Shown here piece after piece: positions 23,973-33,500 of a DNA stretch of 64,000 nucleotides. Within the stretch, counting starts at the first letter, position 1. Every line of letters begins with the position of its first letter. Both the position numbers and the translations under genes were made by a program. This DNA comes from Saprospiraceae bacterium (lineage in GTDB: Bacteria > Bacteroidota > Bacteroidia > Chitinophagales > Saprospiraceae): assembly GCA_013214355.1 (NCBI GenBank), contig JABSSL010000004.1, positions 1 to 64,000 on the forward strand. Direction: 5' to 3'. The notes beneath the pieces were generated by a model that did no database searches, had not been told where the DNA came from, and saw only the letters and a list, made by a program, of their open reading frames with translations.

Positions 23973-25872
23973 TCTCTTGAATGAATATAACTTGCTAGCG
24001 TTGGGGCTGACCTATCTCTTGCATAGTTCCGTATGGATCTTGCTCGTCGGCTTTGTAATAAAGGCTAAATTTTTGTCTTCTGCGTTTATGGAAAATGCCC
24101 TTTGGAAGGTGGCCTTGATAGGAGGACTTTTTACCACCTCTATAGCCCTAGGAATTGGCCAGCACCAGGTAGAATTGAACAAGCCGATCGCCGAGGAAAT
24201 ATCACTGCCTTCGGAAAGCGTAGATCAACATAAGCCGCTTGACCACACCGTGACTGCTACTCAAATGTTAGAAGGAGAGCGGGAGGAAACCTTAGACTTA
24301 GAGCATCCAGTGAGGAAGGAAGGAAGCCTAGGCCTAGAAAAATCTAGTCAGAACAAAGAGAACTGGAGCTTAGTGCCCTTGATACCGATTAGCTGGGGAG
24401 TAATAATGTTGTTGGTTTTACTGTATCGGACAGCGCAACATCTCTGGTTTTTCCGTCAGCTTGGCCAACGCAAAGTAGTAAAAGACCCGACTGTTTTACA
24501 TATCATGAAATCTATTCAGCGAAGGACTACCAGGCCGATCCAATACCGGATTAGTGCCAGTCCTTTTCTGGATAGTCCCATCGTCATCCGAGGGCGTGAA
24601 ATCTGCTTGCCTAGTATGGCACTGCAAACGATGAATCAGGACCAATTAGAAGCAATGATCGCCCACGAATGGGCCCATATTATTCGCCGAGATCATCGCT
24701 GGGCCTTGTTCTTAAGCTTGCTCAATACCTTTTTCTTTTTCCAGCCTTTACACCGCCTAGCCAAGGAGGGAATCGAACGGACGAATGAATTATTGTGCGA
24801 TCAGCAGGCAGCACAGCTGACTGGCAATGCTTTGGCGCTGGCAGAGTGCCTAGTGGCGGTAGCCAGCTGGATTAAGCCCGTTCCGCGCAAACCTTTACTG
24901 GTAGCAGGAATGGCGCTACGGAAATCAGAATTATCCTCTAGAATTACACAATTATTAAACATACCCGACATGAAAATTCAAAAGTTTAGAAAACTGAAAC
25001 TAGGCGTACCTAGCCTATTGCTATTGGCGGTAACCATTGTAGTATTGCCAGGCTTTCGCTTCGTTTCACAACCGGTCAATCTAGAACCAGTATCCGAACA
25101 GGCAACACCCTTAGCCAGCCCTGCTGTGGCCTTAAGCCCAGAGGATGTAGCGACGGATAATGCTGTTCCATTACTTGATGAAGCTAGTGACGTAGCGGAA
25201 TCTGAAGGTACTAGTGTAGAAGCAGGCTTAACAGAAATTAGCCAAGAGGCTATTAGGCTTCCTGAAACCATGCTTAGCCTGCAGACTTTAGCCAGTCAAT
25301 CGGTTTCCGAAGTACAGTCGATTCAGGCTGGTACCGCAGAAAAGGTGCAATTCGCAGCACTACCTATTTCTTTTCCCTTAAAGAAGGCTACTTGTGCAGA
25401 TCTGCTACGCGCTGTTAAAGCTGGTAAGGTCAAGCTGGTACAGGAGTTATTGAAATCAGTTGACCCAGATTGTGCTTACTATGATGAGGGCGAACCTCGT
25501 TCTTCCTTAGTAGCAGCAGCGCGCATGGGCAACATGGAAATTACCAAATTGCTGCTCGGCGCCAAGGCCAGTGTAGAATACAAAGCCAAGGGAGATGAAA
25601 GCCCACTCATGGCTGCGGCCAACTACGGTAATCTGGATCTCGTAAAACTGCTGGTAGCCAGTGGTGCTAAGATCAACCGCAAAGTAAGTGGCGATGGGAC
25701 AGCCCTCATCGGAGCAGTTCGTGGCGGACACTACGAGGTAGCAAAGTTCCTATTGGAAAAAGGCGCCAATCCTTTCGCCGTCGTTTCCGGAGATGAATAT
25801 GCCATGTATCACGCCCGGATGAACGAAGACAAAAAGATGATCCAGTTGCTCAAAAAATTTGAAGATGAGTAA
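23965..25872 (+). CDS. BlaR1-like M56 peptidase with ankyrin repeats
   Basis: Integral membrane zinc protease of the M56/BlaR1 family, 635 residues. Membrane segments lie at ~12-33, ~47-64 and ~140-155. The cytoplasmic protease domain has the zinc motif HEWAH (234-238) and downstream NELLCDQQAA with the third-ligand Glu. A fourth membrane helix is near 345-362 (LGVPSLLLLAVTIVVLPGF). Where BlaR1 has a periplasmic penicillin sensor, this protein has a ~100-residue low-complexity stretch and then about four ankyrin repeats (~470-632, e.g. SPLMAAANYGNLDLVKLLVA, TALIGAVRGGHYEVAKFLLE). Presumed role: sense a signal and cleave the BlaI repressor encoded upstream. Confidence 0.9.
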   Translation: MSNLLNEYNLLALGLTYLLHSSVWILLVGFVIKAKFLSSAFMENALWKVALIGGLFTTSIALGIGQHQVELNKPIAEEISLPSESVDQHKPLDHTVTATQMLEGEREETLDLEHPVRKEGSLGLEKSSQNKENWSLVPLIPISWGVIMLLVLLYRTAQHLWFFRQLGQRKVVKDPTVLHIMKSIQRRTTRPIQYRISASPFLDSPIVIRGREICLPSMALQTMNQDQLEAMIAHEWAHIIRRDHRWALFLSLLNTFFFFQPLHRLAKEGIERTNELLCDQQAAQLTGNALALAECLVAVASWIKPVPRKPLLVAGMALRKSELSSRITQLLNIPDMKIQKFRKLKLGVPSLLLLAVTIVVLPGFRFVSQPVNLEPVSEQATPLASPAVALSPEDVATDNAVPLLDEASDVAESEGTSVEAGLTEISQEAIRLPETMLSLQTLASQSVSEVQSIQAGTAEKVQFAALPISFPLKKATCADLLRAVKAGKVKLVQELLKSVDPDCAYYDEGEPRSSLVAAARMGNMEITKLLLGAKASVEYKAKGDESPLMAAANYGNLDLVKLLVASGAKINRKVSGDGTALIGAVRGGHYEVAKFLLEKGANPFAVVSGDEYAMYHARMNEDKKMIQLLKKFEDE

Positions 25873-25889
25873 TTCGTAGCTTGTAGTGG

Positions 25890-25999
25890 GTTGAGTTGAA
25901 AGAGGATGGCTTAAAGTTTGGAGCTTATGATCTTTGACCTTTAAACCTTAAACTTTCCTCTTTCAATTCAACATTCAACATTCAACATTCTTCATTAAA
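25890..25999. repeat. 17-bp inverted repeat plus CATTCAA tandem repeat
   Basis: Arms 25890-25906 and 25956-25972 (TCCTCTTTCAATTCAAC) pair over 17 bp with one G-T wobble, around 49 nt that hold further partial pairing (AAAGTTT/AAACTTT). Directly after come ACATTC-type repeats and CATTCTTCATTAAA. It lies between the convergent M56 gene and the LytTR gene, so it may act as a two-way terminator. Confidence 0.6.
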
Positions 26000-26000
26000 A

Positions 26001-26726
26001 TCATCCTCCTAGTTTCTCAAACACCTCCTTCTTGTAACTCCCCCCAATGGGTATTTCCTTCTCCTCTATTTCAACATCATGCGCCGTGTAGGCTGTTACT
26101 TTTTGCGTATTCACGATAAAGGAACGGTGTATTCGTAAAAAGTAGCTCGGCAGTTTTTGCTCAAACTCACTAATCTTTTCCTTGGTGGTGATGCTACCAG
26201 TTGCTTGATGAATACGGATATAGTCTTTTAAACTTTCAATGTATTCCACATCTTGGAAGGAGACCTTAATCCGCTTTTTATTGGCATTGACATAAAGGAA
26301 AGTATCCTCCGGGGCTTCGCTGGTAGGAACAGCTTGGGGAGCGGGTGGGCTGACTGGAGCGACTTGGTGCTGATTGAGGTATTTATTGATGGCTTTGAAA
26401 AAGCGGGTGAAGGTAATGGGTTTGAGCAGGTAGTCCACGACCTCTAATTCATAGCTCTCAACAGCATACTCTCGATAGGCTGTGGTGAAAATGATGCTAG
26501 GTGGATGCTGAAGTGATTTCACGAATTCAATACCCGTTAATACTGGCATCTGGATATCGAGGAAAACCAGGTCAATTTGTTCTTTCTTCAAGAGGTCAAA
26601 GGCTTCCAAGGCATTTTGGCAGGCGGCCACAATTTCCAATTGCGGAAGTCGCTCGATATGCGCTTGTATCAATTGCAGAGCCAAGGGCTCATCATCCACA
26701 ATTAAGCATTTTACCTTTTTACTCAT
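26001..26726 (-). CDS. LytTR-family response regulator
   Basis: LytTR response regulator starting at the ATG whose TGA overlaps the end of the kinase-like gene (ATGA, 26723-26726); an upstream in-frame ATG at 26774 is less likely. Receiver domain: CLIVDDEPLALQLI, phospho-acceptor in LVFLDIQMPVLTG, and TTAYREYAVE/DYLLKPIT. A linker rich in Pro and Ala (~130-145) precedes the LytTR domain: VEYIESLKDYIRIHQATG, YFLRIHRSFIVNTQKVTA and the ending PIGGSYKKEVFEKLG. Third gene of a three-gene operon with two LytS-like proteins. Confidence 0.94.
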   Translation of the reverse strand: MSKKVKCLIVDDEPLALQLIQAHIERLPQLEIVAACQNALEAFDLLKKEQIDLVFLDIQMPVLTGIEFVKSLQHPPSIIFTTAYREYAVESYELEVVDYLLKPITFTRFFKAINKYLNQHQVAPVSPPAPQAVPTSEAPEDTFLYVNANKKRIKVSFQDVEYIESLKDYIRIHQATGSITTKEKISEFEQKLPSYFLRIHRSFIVNTQKVTAYTAHDVEIEEKEIPIGGSYKKEVFEKLGG

Positions 26727-27769
26727 AATTGTACGTTTAGGGTAGCATACAGTCGATTCGGTTCGACCTTCCAATCTAGTTGATGTCGGTCTGGATAAAA
26801 CCAGTTCAATTGCTGCTGGAGGGCGGAGGATTCTTTTCCATAATTGCTTCTCACTTGAGTACTATTGATAGCGACACTTAGTTCTTGATCTCGATAATCC
26901 ATTTGGAACTTGAATTCGAAATCTTCTTGCTTAGATCTATCCTCTTGTACCAACGCATTTTCCACCATAGAGAAGAGTAGGAGTGGCTTAATTTGGGCAC
27001 CATTTACTTCTTCCGGCCAGGTTAGATGGAGCCTCATATTACCGTTTTGGCGCAGCGTCTCAATTTCAAAAAAGGTCTGCAAAATTTCCACTTCCTGCGC
27101 CAATGATACTTGCTTAGATTGCGTCTGATATAACATATAATCCAGCATATCTGATAAGCTGGCAATCAATTCTGGAGCTGCATCGGATTGCGCTACACTC
27201 AGCCGGTGAATAGTTTTTAAGGTATTGGAGAGAAATCGAGGGTGCAATTGGGATTGTAGCGTGTCCAATTCAACCTGTATTTTTTCCTTTTCCAATTCCT
27301 GGATAGCTGCCTTACGTTCGAAGGATTGCTTGATCAACTTCAAGGAAGCAAATGTCAATGGGACCCAATAGACCCAAATCACATAGAAGGCATCTATTTG
27401 TTGGAAACGTAAGAATATATCTCGCCAGCTGGTACGTTCCGCTGCCGGCGCAAAATTGGGGATCAACAAGTGATCTATAATTCCATGTGTAAGTGTACTG
27501 AGCACATAAAAACTCACCAATAAGGAAGATAAGAAGGCTACAATTTTACCAGTATAAAGCAATTTTGGTAGTTGGTAATATACCAAGAGGTAAGCGGCAA
27601 TCATTTGGGTGGGGAGATAGAATAGTTTAATGATTAGAGCTTCGGCAAAAGACTGTTCCATACCCAGGGACAGAATGGGATAGGATAGCAGTATCCCTAA
27701 CCAGAAAAGGGTATGGCTAGCCCAACGATTGCTTAGTAGGCGGGTCATTGCTGTGTTTACGACTTCCAT
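26723..27769 (-). CDS. LytS-like pseudokinase
   Basis: A 348-residue homologue of the kinase just upstream, with the same plan (about four membrane segments, coiled linker, phosphorylation box, ATPase domain). Catalytic landmarks are altered: the box reads QLHPRFLSNTLK (Arg168 where kinases have the phosphorylated His; HPHFLFN in the neighbour), the N box reads MVENALVQED instead of MVENAFKHG, and the G-box region is SSALQQQLNWFYPDRHQ with no GIG. The membrane part is well preserved (e.g. KLFYLPTQMIAAYLLVYYQL). So it should not bind ATP or phosphorylate; it may act as a partner of the active kinase. Start and stop overlap both neighbours (TAATG and ATGA). Confidence 0.88.
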   Translation of the reverse strand: MEVVNTAMTRLLSNRWASHTLFWLGILLSYPILSLGMEQSFAEALIIKLFYLPTQMIAAYLLVYYQLPKLLYTGKIVAFLSSLLVSFYVLSTLTHGIIDHLLIPNFAPAAERTSWRDIFLRFQQIDAFYVIWVYWVPLTFASLKLIKQSFERKAAIQELEKEKIQVELDTLQSQLHPRFLSNTLKTIHRLSVAQSDAAPELIASLSDMLDYMLYQTQSKQVSLAQEVEILQTFFEIETLRQNGNMRLHLTWPEEVNGAQIKPLLLFSMVENALVQEDRSKQEDFEFKFQMDYRDQELSVAINSTQVRSNYGKESSALQQQLNWFYPDRHQLDWKVEPNRLYATLNVQL

Positions 27770-28881
27770 TAGCTGATCAGTTCCATCGCTTGGGTTTGTA
27801 AATGTATATCCAGGATTACTTCATAGCTTTTTGGTTCTTCATTGATTTGCAATTGGTACCTGCCTGGATATCTAAGTCCTAATTGCCGTTTGATATTGGC
27901 TACTCCAATTCCCTTTTTGTAAGCGGTCTCATCGATTTGTACTCTTTCCACTTTGCTGTTAAAAACGCGAAAATACAACTGTCCTTTTTCCACTCGAAGG
28001 CTGATATCTATAAGGGGCTTCCCCATATCTCCACTGGCACCATGTTTAAAGGCATTTTCCACCATAGATAGTAGCACCAAAGGGGCAATGGAAGTGTCCG
28101 GTTCATCAACTTTGTGCTCAAACGTGAGGTCCAGGCGATCTCCGTAGCGCAATAGCTCCAAATCAATATAGTTTTGCAACAACTGAATCTCCTTATGAAT
28201 AGGGACCTGGTCCGCTTTACACTCCTCAAACATATAATCCACGATTTCGGAAAGTTTCAAGACTAGCCTTGGAGTCATGGCCGACTTCTGCAGGCTTAGC
28301 GTGTAGAGGTTGTTTAAGGTGTTGAAAAGAAAATGTGGATGTAGTTGGGCTTGCAGGAAATTCAACTCGGCTGTAGCCTTTTCTTTCTGCAACTGTTCGT
28401 AGCGTCCCATCTCCGCAAAATGGGTTTTTAGCAGTTTTAGAATGATGGCCAAGGCAGGCGGGATCGCCACCCAAAGTAGGTACTGACCAAGCAAAGGGTA
28501 GACCTCAGTCAATATGGACCATATACTATCCTGCGTCAAACTGGGATCCATGATCGGTTCGTAGACATAGATCTTCATCCATCGAGCCAAGGCCGTATTG
28601 AAATACATATTGACTACTAACAGAAGCATGAAGGCTATGTACTTCCCTTTATAGATTTGCTGAGGTAGCTGATAATATAGTAGTAGATAGGTCGCGATAA
28701 TCTGGGGCGGCAGATAGCAAAGCTTATTCACTACCAACTCATAGAAATTATTCCCCCACAAAGAAGCATAGATCAACCATCCCAACACAAAGCTAAGCCA
28801 AGCCAACAGGTGCAAGAGCACTCGCCGTTCTAAAAGCTGTTGTATATAAGGTTGAAATCTATTCATGTCCTCAAAATACAA
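27769..28881 (-). CDS. LytS-type sensor histidine kinase
   Basis: Membrane histidine kinase of the His_kinase/LytS class, 370 residues. Four hydrophobic segments at ~23-42, ~53-72, ~81-95 and ~130-150; linker EQLQKEKATAELNFLQ; phosphorylation box QLHPHFLFNTLNNLY (His ~183); N box MVENAFKHGA; G box KGIGVANIKRQLGLRYPGR. All catalytic parts are intact. It is the first gene of an operon whose second product is a degenerate copy of it and whose third is the LytTR regulator. Divergent from the hydrolase at 29096. Confidence 0.94.
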   Translation of the reverse strand: MYFEDMNRFQPYIQQLLERRVLLHLLAWLSFVLGWLIYASLWGNNFYELVVNKLCYLPPQIIATYLLLYYQLPQQIYKGKYIAFMLLLVVNMYFNTALARWMKIYVYEPIMDPSLTQDSIWSILTEVYPLLGQYLLWVAIPPALAIILKLLKTHFAEMGRYEQLQKEKATAELNFLQAQLHPHFLFNTLNNLYTLSLQKSAMTPRLVLKLSEIVDYMFEECKADQVPIHKEIQLLQNYIDLELLRYGDRLDLTFEHKVDEPDTSIAPLVLLSMVENAFKHGASGDMGKPLIDISLRVEKGQLYFRVFNSKVERVQIDETAYKKGIGVANIKRQLGLRYPGRYQLQINEEPKSYEVILDIHLQTQAMELIS

Positions 28882-29095
28882 CCTATCGCGCTTATCTGGC
28901 CACTTCTCGCCGAATTGCCCTTTCCTACCCCCGAATCAAGCTTAGCTACGGTCGAATGGGTTAGTCGACGCCAACCAGCCATCCGGCATAAACAAATCCT
29001 TACCAGTCGCTTTCCTGAAGAAGGCCTTCTTTTTTCCCTCACCTTTGAATTGTCAAGAACGAAACACACTACAAAAACTCAAAAAATAAAGAGAT

Positions 29096-30505
29096 ATGAA
29101 ACAGCTAAATTTTATTGCCACCTTACTTATCGCTTTCTTTAGTCTTACTGCCGTTTTCGCTCAACAGGCCCAGCCACTAGCGGATACGGATAAAAACCGA
29201 ATCCAAGAGAAAGCAGATTCCCTTCTACAACAGCACATCGCCTTACAGGAAATGGTTGGTGTATCTGCTGGAATCTACTACCAAAGAGAAACCATCTGGA
29301 AAGGCGGCGCTGGTTATCGAGATTTGGAAAACCAATTGCCTGCCACCGGCGAAATGCGACACCGTATCGCTTCGATCACCAAACCCATGACGGCCGTCGC
29401 CATTATGCAATTGGTAGAACAGGGAAAGATTGAACTAGATGTTCCCATTCAGACCTATCTGAAGGACTACCCACGCAAACCGGAAGGAGACATTACCGTT
29501 CGACATTTGTTGGGCCACGTATCAGGTACACCTTTTTATGGTAGCAAGAAGGAAGGGTTTCCAACTATGCATTTCAATACTTTGGATGAGGCGATTGATT
29601 TGTTTAAGGATCGTCCCTTGAAGAATAAGCCTGGTACAGCCTATGTATATAGTACCTATGGATACACGATTTTAGGTAGTATCATAGAAAAAGTGACCGG
29701 ACAGCATTATGCAGACTACATGAAAGAGAAGGTGTGGAGTGTGGCAGGAATGCCAAATACGCACCTAGAGATTTTTGGTGAATCCTATCCCAATCAGTCC
29801 CGACTGTATAAGAAAAATAAGAAGGGAAAATTCGTTTCGGATAAGCAGACAGATTTAAGTCTAAAATATCCTGGAGGTGGATTGCTATCTACCGTTCAAG
29901 ATCTCTTGAACTTTGGTAAAGCGGTCCTAGATAATGAGTTGGTTACGAGAGAAAGCTTAGAGCAAATGGGGCAACCAGCGGATGTGGAGTGGAAAGGGAC
30001 GCCCTACGGTTTAGGTTGGTATCTGGTGAAAGATGAGGTGTATGGGCGAATCCTTCGCCATGGAGGTCGGCAGTCTGGAACCAATACTTACCTCAGTGTT
30101 TTCTTGGATCATGATCTTGTTGTAGCCGTTTTGGCGAATACTTATGATGCTAGTGGACCTGTCTATAGCCTACATGAACACCTCCGGAACATGGCTGTAA
30201 ACGCCGAGCAACGTTCTGCTCCAATTCGACCAATCGTTAGCATGAGTAAGAAACAGCTAAAGCCTTTTGTTGGAAAATACGATTTCGGAAAAGGCCAGAT
30301 CATGCATATCTCGGAAAAGGCCAACTTGCTACATTCTAAGTTGGGCCAATATCCACTCACGCCACTTTATGCGGAAGCACAGCAAAAGTTTTTCTACCGA
30401 GGTTTTGATGGACAGCTAGAGTTTGTGAAGAATGACCAGCAAGAAGTCGTGAAAGTGATCTTTTACCAACAAGGTCGCCCTGTTGAAGGCAAGCGGCTAG
30501 ATTAA
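29096..30505 (+). CDS. Secreted beta-lactamase-fold hydrolase
   Basis: Serine hydrolase of the beta-lactamase/DD-peptidase superfamily, 469 residues. Signal peptide (residues 1-22, ending AVFAQ). Catalytic SxxK at S93-I-T-K96 (RIASITKPM); second motif region YVYSTYGYTILGSIIEKVTG; third motif HGGRQSG near 321. The ~100 residues at the C-terminus (VGKYDFGKGQIMHISEK onward) form a lipocalin-like extra domain of the DUF3471 type. Substrate unknown. It is divergent from the kinase/pseudokinase operon (214 bp between starts) and may be one of its targets; that is inference. A strong hairpin follows. Confidence 0.88.
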   Translation: MKQLNFIATLLIAFFSLTAVFAQQAQPLADTDKNRIQEKADSLLQQHIALQEMVGVSAGIYYQRETIWKGGAGYRDLENQLPATGEMRHRIASITKPMTAVAIMQLVEQGKIELDVPIQTYLKDYPRKPEGDITVRHLLGHVSGTPFYGSKKEGFPTMHFNTLDEAIDLFKDRPLKNKPGTAYVYSTYGYTILGSIIEKVTGQHYADYMKEKVWSVAGMPNTHLEIFGESYPNQSRLYKKNKKGKFVSDKQTDLSLKYPGGGLLSTVQDLLNFGKAVLDNELVTRESLEQMGQPADVEWKGTPYGLGWYLVKDEVYGRILRHGGRQSGTNTYLSVFLDHDLVVAVLANTYDASGPVYSLHEHLRNMAVNAEQRSAPIRPIVSMSKKQLKPFVGKYDFGKGQIMHISEKANLLHSKLGQYPLTPLYAEAQQKFFYRGFDGQLEFVKNDQQEVVKVIFYQQGRPVEGKRLD

Positions 30506-30520
30506 ATTTCCTTGTAAAGT

Positions 30521-30557
30521 CGGAAGTCGGAAACTGTGTCTCGACTTCCGACTTCCG
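30521..30557. terminator. Two-way terminator hairpin (CTTCCG type)
   Basis: CGGAAGTCGGAA (30521-30532) and TTCCGACTTCCG (30546-30557) form a perfect 12-bp stem with a 13-nt loop between two convergent genes (30505 + and 30576 -). CATTTCTGCC and TTTT follow on the + strand. It shares its GGAAGTCGG core with the repeat at 2701-2746. Confidence 0.65.
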
Positions 30558-30575
30558 CATTTCTGCCTTCCGATT

Positions 30576-33500
30576 TTAATTCACTTTCCTTCGATTATCC
30601 TCTGGCTGTATATCGATCAGCTTATGATAGGGATCAATCCCTGCCTCTATTGGCCGTTGATCCAAACGGATCGAAAATACAGTGTCCATGCTTGTCATCT
30701 TATGCCTGTGTATATAAATGGGTAATCGCTCTCCATCTTGCTCCTGCGCTCCAAAGACACCAATCTCAATGTAATCTTGTAAGGGCAGAGAGTGCTGAAC
30801 TTTACCACCATCCCGCGTTACACTTAGAGAATCTAGCTGGTTATCACTATACAGCCGGTTACCGTAGCCATCACTCCTAAATTTCCCGGCTTGCACGCGT
30901 AGCTCCAACACATAACTACTATCAGCCAATTGTTCCCAGTCCGTTTCCACTACCTTATTATCATAGAGTGTAATCGTTTCAAAAAAGTCTTCCAATAGAT
31001 AGGATAGTGTGTCTGGGACGATTTCGGCAATCGCATCTCTTAAGCCCAGGGAATGCGGTAGGGGAGGACCGTGGTGGGTATGTTCAGATAGATAAGCAGC
31101 AAAAACCGTGTTCAAGCGCTCCTCTCCCAAGAAATCGCTGAGGGCGTAGAAAAGGAGGGCGCCTTTTTGATAATTGACGTATTCTTGATGAGGATATGCG
31201 GTAAGTAGAGTAGGTTCTTCCCCTCGTTCATTCGCACGACCCTCCAAATAGAGATCCAGATCATGGCGCAGGAAACGGCGGATCATCGCTTTCCCATATC
31301 GCCTTTCAAGGACTTTAAGCCCTACATATTCTGCCATGGATTCAGTCACCATTTGCCCGCCTCTAATATTGGCTGGATTCACTTGGTGCCCCCACCAGTG
31401 ATGGGTAGTTTCATGAGCAGAGATATAGTAGGGTAGATCGATACCATCGGTAGAGATATCGCCAATCCAATACAACTCGGAATAGGGCATCAAATTACCC
31501 ATCACCGTAGCAAAGGTGCCTTCGGTACGAGGATATTCTACAATTCGTATTTCCTTATGTTGATAAGGGCCAAAATACTGAGTGTTGTAGTCTAGGGACG
31601 CTTTTACGCCTTCTATGATACTGTTCAAATTGTAGGTGTGATCGGGGTGATAATAGACTATGATGTCTACCTCTTTCCATTTGTCTTTTTGTATAGCAAA
31701 CTGGCCAGAGTGGAAACTGTATTGTGGCGTAATCGGGCTATCGGTCTGATAATGAAAGTATCTTCGACCATCCTTTTCCCATTCTCGCTGTAGGATGCCA
31801 GGGGCTAAAGCTACTTGTTCTGGACGGGTGGATACAATGGCTTCTAATTCGATCCAGCCTATTTCATTGCCAGGATAAGCATAGCCCAAGGCGGTGCTGT
31901 CTGTTGGCAGAGGTAGGTCAGTATCTCTTGGGGGAAGGCCATGTTGTTTACGCTTTTCATTGTCTGTCAATTCTACGGCTCTATACCCTAGTTTAGGAAA
32001 TACTTGACTGCCTAAGAAAGTTCCATTCTGTATGACTCGAGGGTCGGTGTGAAAGAAGCTATGATCTTCACTTGCCACTTGAAATTGCAGGAGCAGGCTA
32101 TCTCCGGGCATCATCGGTTTTTTCAATTGTATCACATCAAATTTGATGAGCGTATCTTGTACCACAAAGGTGTGAGGCCAAGTCAATTGGTAAGTACTTT
32201 TTTCGCGATAGCTATGCGCTATCAATAAGGTGTCCATGACTTGTTCAGATGTGTTGATAAGGGTGTAGGTCCCTTTGGCGGAGAACTGCTTTTGTTCTGG
32301 ATATAGATCCACCGCTACTTTCACCCTGGAGAGTTGGGGCTGAAGGACATTTTCATAGCGCTTGTAACGTTTCTCGTTCTCTACCTTAAAGGTGGTCTCA
32401 TCCTCATCGCTAACCCGTGTTTTATGCCACACGTTTTCCTCCAAAAAGATTGAAGTGCCCAAGGATAAGAATACCATAAGTGAAAGGGCTAGTCCCAGTC
32501 TGACAGGTCGGTCCATCCTCCTTTTTGCGATAGCTAATCTTTCCCGAAAGGAGAAAGCAATGCCTCTAGTCCGGAAAAGGTAAGCGACTATCAATAAACC
32601 AAAACCGCCAACTAACCAGTAGACCTTATACGCCCAATAGGTAGGTAAATAGGAGCCGTATTGATTCAAGTCTGAATAGTTGAACCCGATTACGAAGCCT
32701 GGTACTTGATTGTACCAAAACACCTCCTGCTTCAAAAAACTCAAACCTATCCGGTCTACTAAACTTGGTAAAGTGATCATGCCCATGGGGATTAGGAGTA
32801 GCAAGAAGAAACCTAAATAGGGGTTTGATAAAAGACTCTGGATGCAGATGGCCAGGCACGCCCATATGATAAAATGAATCAAATACAATCCATAGACTTC
32901 AAAAAAGTACAGGCCAAATTGAAAATCATAGAATCCATTGATCATTTGCACCGTCACCCCTGCAATGATGATGAAGGATAGCAGCAGCATCTGAATCTTA
33001 ACCAATGCGATCACCTTAGACAGGAGAAAGGCCCAATTGGGCAAGGGACTGATATCTATCAGATGGTTCATGCGATGGAGGCGGCCTCTATGGAGTAGTA
33101 AGCCGGCGAAGAGGAAGGTGATCAAGTTGACGAGGCCAGCGTAGATAAAACTGGGGATGTGCAGCATTTTCCAAGTCATCGGTAGTAACTTAAAACCGTA
33201 AGCAGCATTCATTTCAACTTGTTGGAAGAAGATGGCCAACAGTCCTCCCAGCACAATGCTAATGAAGGACCAACTTGATACGATTTCTCGAAAGTCAAAA
33301 CTCGATAGCTGCCAAGCGGTGCGCAATTGATGGAGTGGCGTAAAATTGAATTGCACGGTAGGCAATTGGATATCGATGATGGGGCCCAGCTGACTCTTGA
33401 CTAACTGCTGACTTGGCTTTTTCTTACTAGAGCGTGAGAAGGCTTGTTGCTGAAAAGAGAAGTAGCGGAAAACGAAACCAAAGATGATCAAAGCAATCCC

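Noticed and set aside
28882-29095. LytTR-type direct repeat upstream of the kinase/pseudokinase operon, as at 5070
   Set aside because: Scanned for a GTT/AAC pair with 21-22 bp period; the nearest AAC pair is about 18 bp apart and not a match.
30357-30560. Minus-strand open frame MRKSEVETQF...
   Set aside because: Lies over the 3' end of the hydrolase gene and the CTTCCG hairpin; repeat-derived shadow.
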